Source: CAVVNP01 sp963800235 (GTDB lineage Bacteria > Actinomycetota > Acidimicrobiia > Acidimicrobiales > Iamiaceae). From it: a DNA stretch of 64,000 nt. The DNA lies in assembly GCA_963800235.1 (NCBI GenBank), contig CAWDAD010000001.1, positions 1-64,000 on the forward strand, written 5' to 3'. Below are positions 62,702 through 64,000 of the stretch, one piece after another; position 1 is the first letter of the stretch, and every line of letters starts with the position of its first letter. Under the pieces are notes generated by a model, which was given only the letters and a program-made list of their open reading frames with translations, ran no database searches and was not told the DNA's origin. The translations under genes were made by a program, and so were the position numbers.

Positions 62702-64000
62702 TCAGGTGGGGAGCGTGTCGAGGAGGGTTTCGATGCGGGTGTCGAGGGTGGTGGGGTCGGAGAGGGTGAGGTAGTACTGGTTGCCGCCGCCGGGGGTGAA
62801 GGTGTTGGCGCCGGTGCTGGTCACGGTGGTGATGCCGGGTCCGACTTCGCTGAGCAGGCCGTCGGTCGGTCGGATGGCGTGGTAGACGGCGGTGAGGTCG
62901 TAGGAGTAGATCCAGTTGCCGGGTCGGACGAAGGCTTCGTAGGCGACGCGCACTGGCGAGGTGGTGGGGTGGATGCTGGAGATGGTGTTGCCGGTGTGGA
63001 CCTGGTCGCCGACCTCGTAGCCGGACCAGACGATCTTGGTGGGCCAGCCCGAGGCGACCGCTTGGGCTGATGCGGGGTCGCCGATGAGGTTGTTCTCGCC
63101 GTTGCGGGTGGGGAAGCCGCCGGCCATGACCACCAGTCGGTTGACCTTGTGGGCGATGAGGTCGCGTCCGGAGAGGGGGCTGGTGGCGTCGGGCGGTGAT
63201 GCCAGCAGGGCGGCGAAGTTGCCGAAGTAGCCGGTGCCGATCATGGTGACCGACCCGTCGGGTTGGGCGGCGAGGGTGCGGCGGAACACGTTGACGGCGG
63301 TGTCGGGGGCGGGGGTGGAGGGCGAGGCGAGCTGGGAGCAGGGTCCGGTGAAGTCGGGGGTGTTGGCCTGGGTGCCGTTGTCGGGCATGGTGGTGCCGAT
63401 CGGGATGGAGCCGGACCCGTAGAACTGGGCGACGGCGGCGGCGCAGCGCCATGAGCTGGTGGCGACGGTCGGCCGGTCGGTTCGGGTGTTCACGCCGATG
63501 GCCAGCACCTTGGCCTCGCCCTTGAGCTGCAGGCCGAAGGCGGTGGCCAGGGCCCCCACGTCGTCGGCGTCGGTGAAGATGTCGGTGTCGATGACCACCG
63601 GGACCGGTCCGGTGGCCGGGGATCCTGCCGAGGCGGTGGTGAACGTCCTGTCGTCGGAGGTCGTCGGCATCCCGGACGCGTTCCGGCTGGTCACCCGGAA
63701 GTGGTAGGTCGTGTTCGTGGCCAGCCCGGAGATCCGCTGGGCGTGGCTCGTCACCGGCGTCGGGTCGAGGACCGTCGTCGACCCGTAGGCGGTGGTGGGC
63801 CCGTAGTCGATCTGCGAGTCCGCCGGCTGGTCCGTCGTCCACGACACGGTGGCGTCCGTCAGCCCGATCGAGCCGACGGCCACCCCTCCGACCACCGGCG
63901 CCGCCGCCACCTCGCACGCTGGTGCCACGATGAACACCGAGACGGCGCAGGCCAGCGCCACCAGCACCGATCCGCCGAGGCGCGGGCGCCGGATGGGGCG
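62702..64000 (-). CDS. Second nucleoside-hydrolase-like secreted protein (5' end at or beyond window edge)
   Basis: A paralogue of the gene at 60008-62584 with a hydrophobic N terminus (VLVALACAVSVFIVAPACEVAAAP, a signal peptide), one fibronectin type III domain and the IUNH-like domain (VVIDTDIFTDADDVGAL), ending at LLDTLPT without the proline linker and LamG domain. GTG 63967 is a possible start, but the frame stays open to 64000 with basic residues (RPIRRPRLGG) that look like the n-region of the signal peptide, so the true start is probably outside the window. Confidence 0.8.
   Translation of the reverse strand, partial: RPIRRPRLGGSVLVALACAVSVFIVAPACEVAAAPVVGGVAVGSIGLTDATVSWTTDQPADSQIDYGPTTAYGSTTVLDPTPVTSHAQRISGLATNTTYHFRVTSRNASGMPTTSDDRTFTTASAGSPATGPVPVVIDTDIFTDADDVGALATAFGLQLKGEAKVLAIGVNTRTDRPTVATSSWRCAAAVAQFYGSGSIPIGTTMPDNGTQANTPDFTGPCSQLASPSTPAPDTAVNVFRRTLAAQPDGSVTMIGTGYFGNFAALLASPPDATSPLSGRDLIAHKVNRLVVMAGGFPTRNGENNLIGDPASAQAVASGWPTKIVWSGYEVGDQVHTGNTISSIHPTTSPVRVAYEAFVRPGNWIYSYDLTAVYHAIRPTDGLLSEVGPGITTVTSTGANTFTPGGGNQYYLTLSDPTTLDTRIETLLDTLPT
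62712..63603. repeat. Near-identical duplicated segment, copy 2
   Basis: Copy of 60627-61518 (see there). Both copies are in the same orientation and frame. Confidence 0.9.

Noticed and set aside
51280..64000. Second copy of the tRNA-Leu 3' end as an att site
   Set aside because: No repeat of the T-arm/acceptor sequence was found downstream within the window.

Overview
The window is about 73% GC. GTG is used as often as ATG as a start codon, and many start/stop pairs overlap as GTGA or ATGA. Gene content points to an actinomycete: actinobacterial-type ribosomal protein S1, a VWA-TadB fusion, Pmt mannosyltransferase, a DUF2510 protein, and uvrC-rapZ-yvcK-gap-pgk-tpi-secG synteny. My best guess is class Acidimicrobiia (Iamia/Ilumatobacter-like); this is inference from composition and gene order, not a database result.

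Layout. (1) 1-2.2 kb: a 5'-truncated unknown gene, a 2OG-Fe(II) oxygenase-like gene and a methyltransferase. (2) 2.2-12.4 kb: rpsA, then a Tad/Flp pilus locus (cpaB, a cpaE/tadZ-like ATPase, tadA, a VWA-tadB fusion, tadC, a membrane protein, and a Flp pilin on the opposite strand). The two ATPase genes are broken by six small frameshifts, several of which look like loss of a CG/GC dinucleotide. (3) 12.4-19.6 kb: DUF2510 protein, small lipoprotein, Pmt, PAP2 phosphatase/transferase, a histidine kinase/response regulator pair, coaE. (4) 19.7-29.7 kb: uvrB, GT-C-like membrane proteins, an O-antigen ligase-like protein, uvrA. (5) 29.8-40.7 kb: exopolysaccharide cluster (GT-C protein, priming sugar-phosphate transferase, GT2, GT4, FkbM methyltransferase, flippase, a GT-like protein), nadA, another GT-C protein. 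(6) 40.8-51.4 kb: conserved core from uvrC through rapZ-yvcK and gap-pgk-tpi to secG and tRNA-Leu(GAG); whiA is missing from its usual place. (7) 51.4-64 kb: accessory region with a decayed Phd/VapC module, a type II restriction endonuclease, C5-methyltransferase and Vsr, a ParD-like/zeta toxin pair, an FAD oxidoreductase, and two tandem nucleoside-hydrolase-like secreted proteins sharing about 0.9 kb of nearly identical DNA.

Regulation. Two promoter classes stand out. Housekeeping and repair genes have a TANNNT -10 box only 6-9 nt before the start codon, which suggests leaderless mRNAs. uvrA also carries a perfect LexA/SOS box, and uvrB, uvrC and one coiled-coil gene have an NGTCA-N11-TANNNT arrangement resembling the mycobacterial RecA-independent damage promoter. 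In contrast, eight pilus, two-component and polysaccharide transcripts carry a sigma28/WhiG-like element (TCAC, CAAC, TAAA or TCAT, then 15-16 nt, then NCCGAT or near variants) ending 6-8 nt before the start codon. This is the most interesting signal in the window: it suggests one alternative sigma factor co-ordinates Tad pilus and surface-glycan synthesis through leaderless transcripts.
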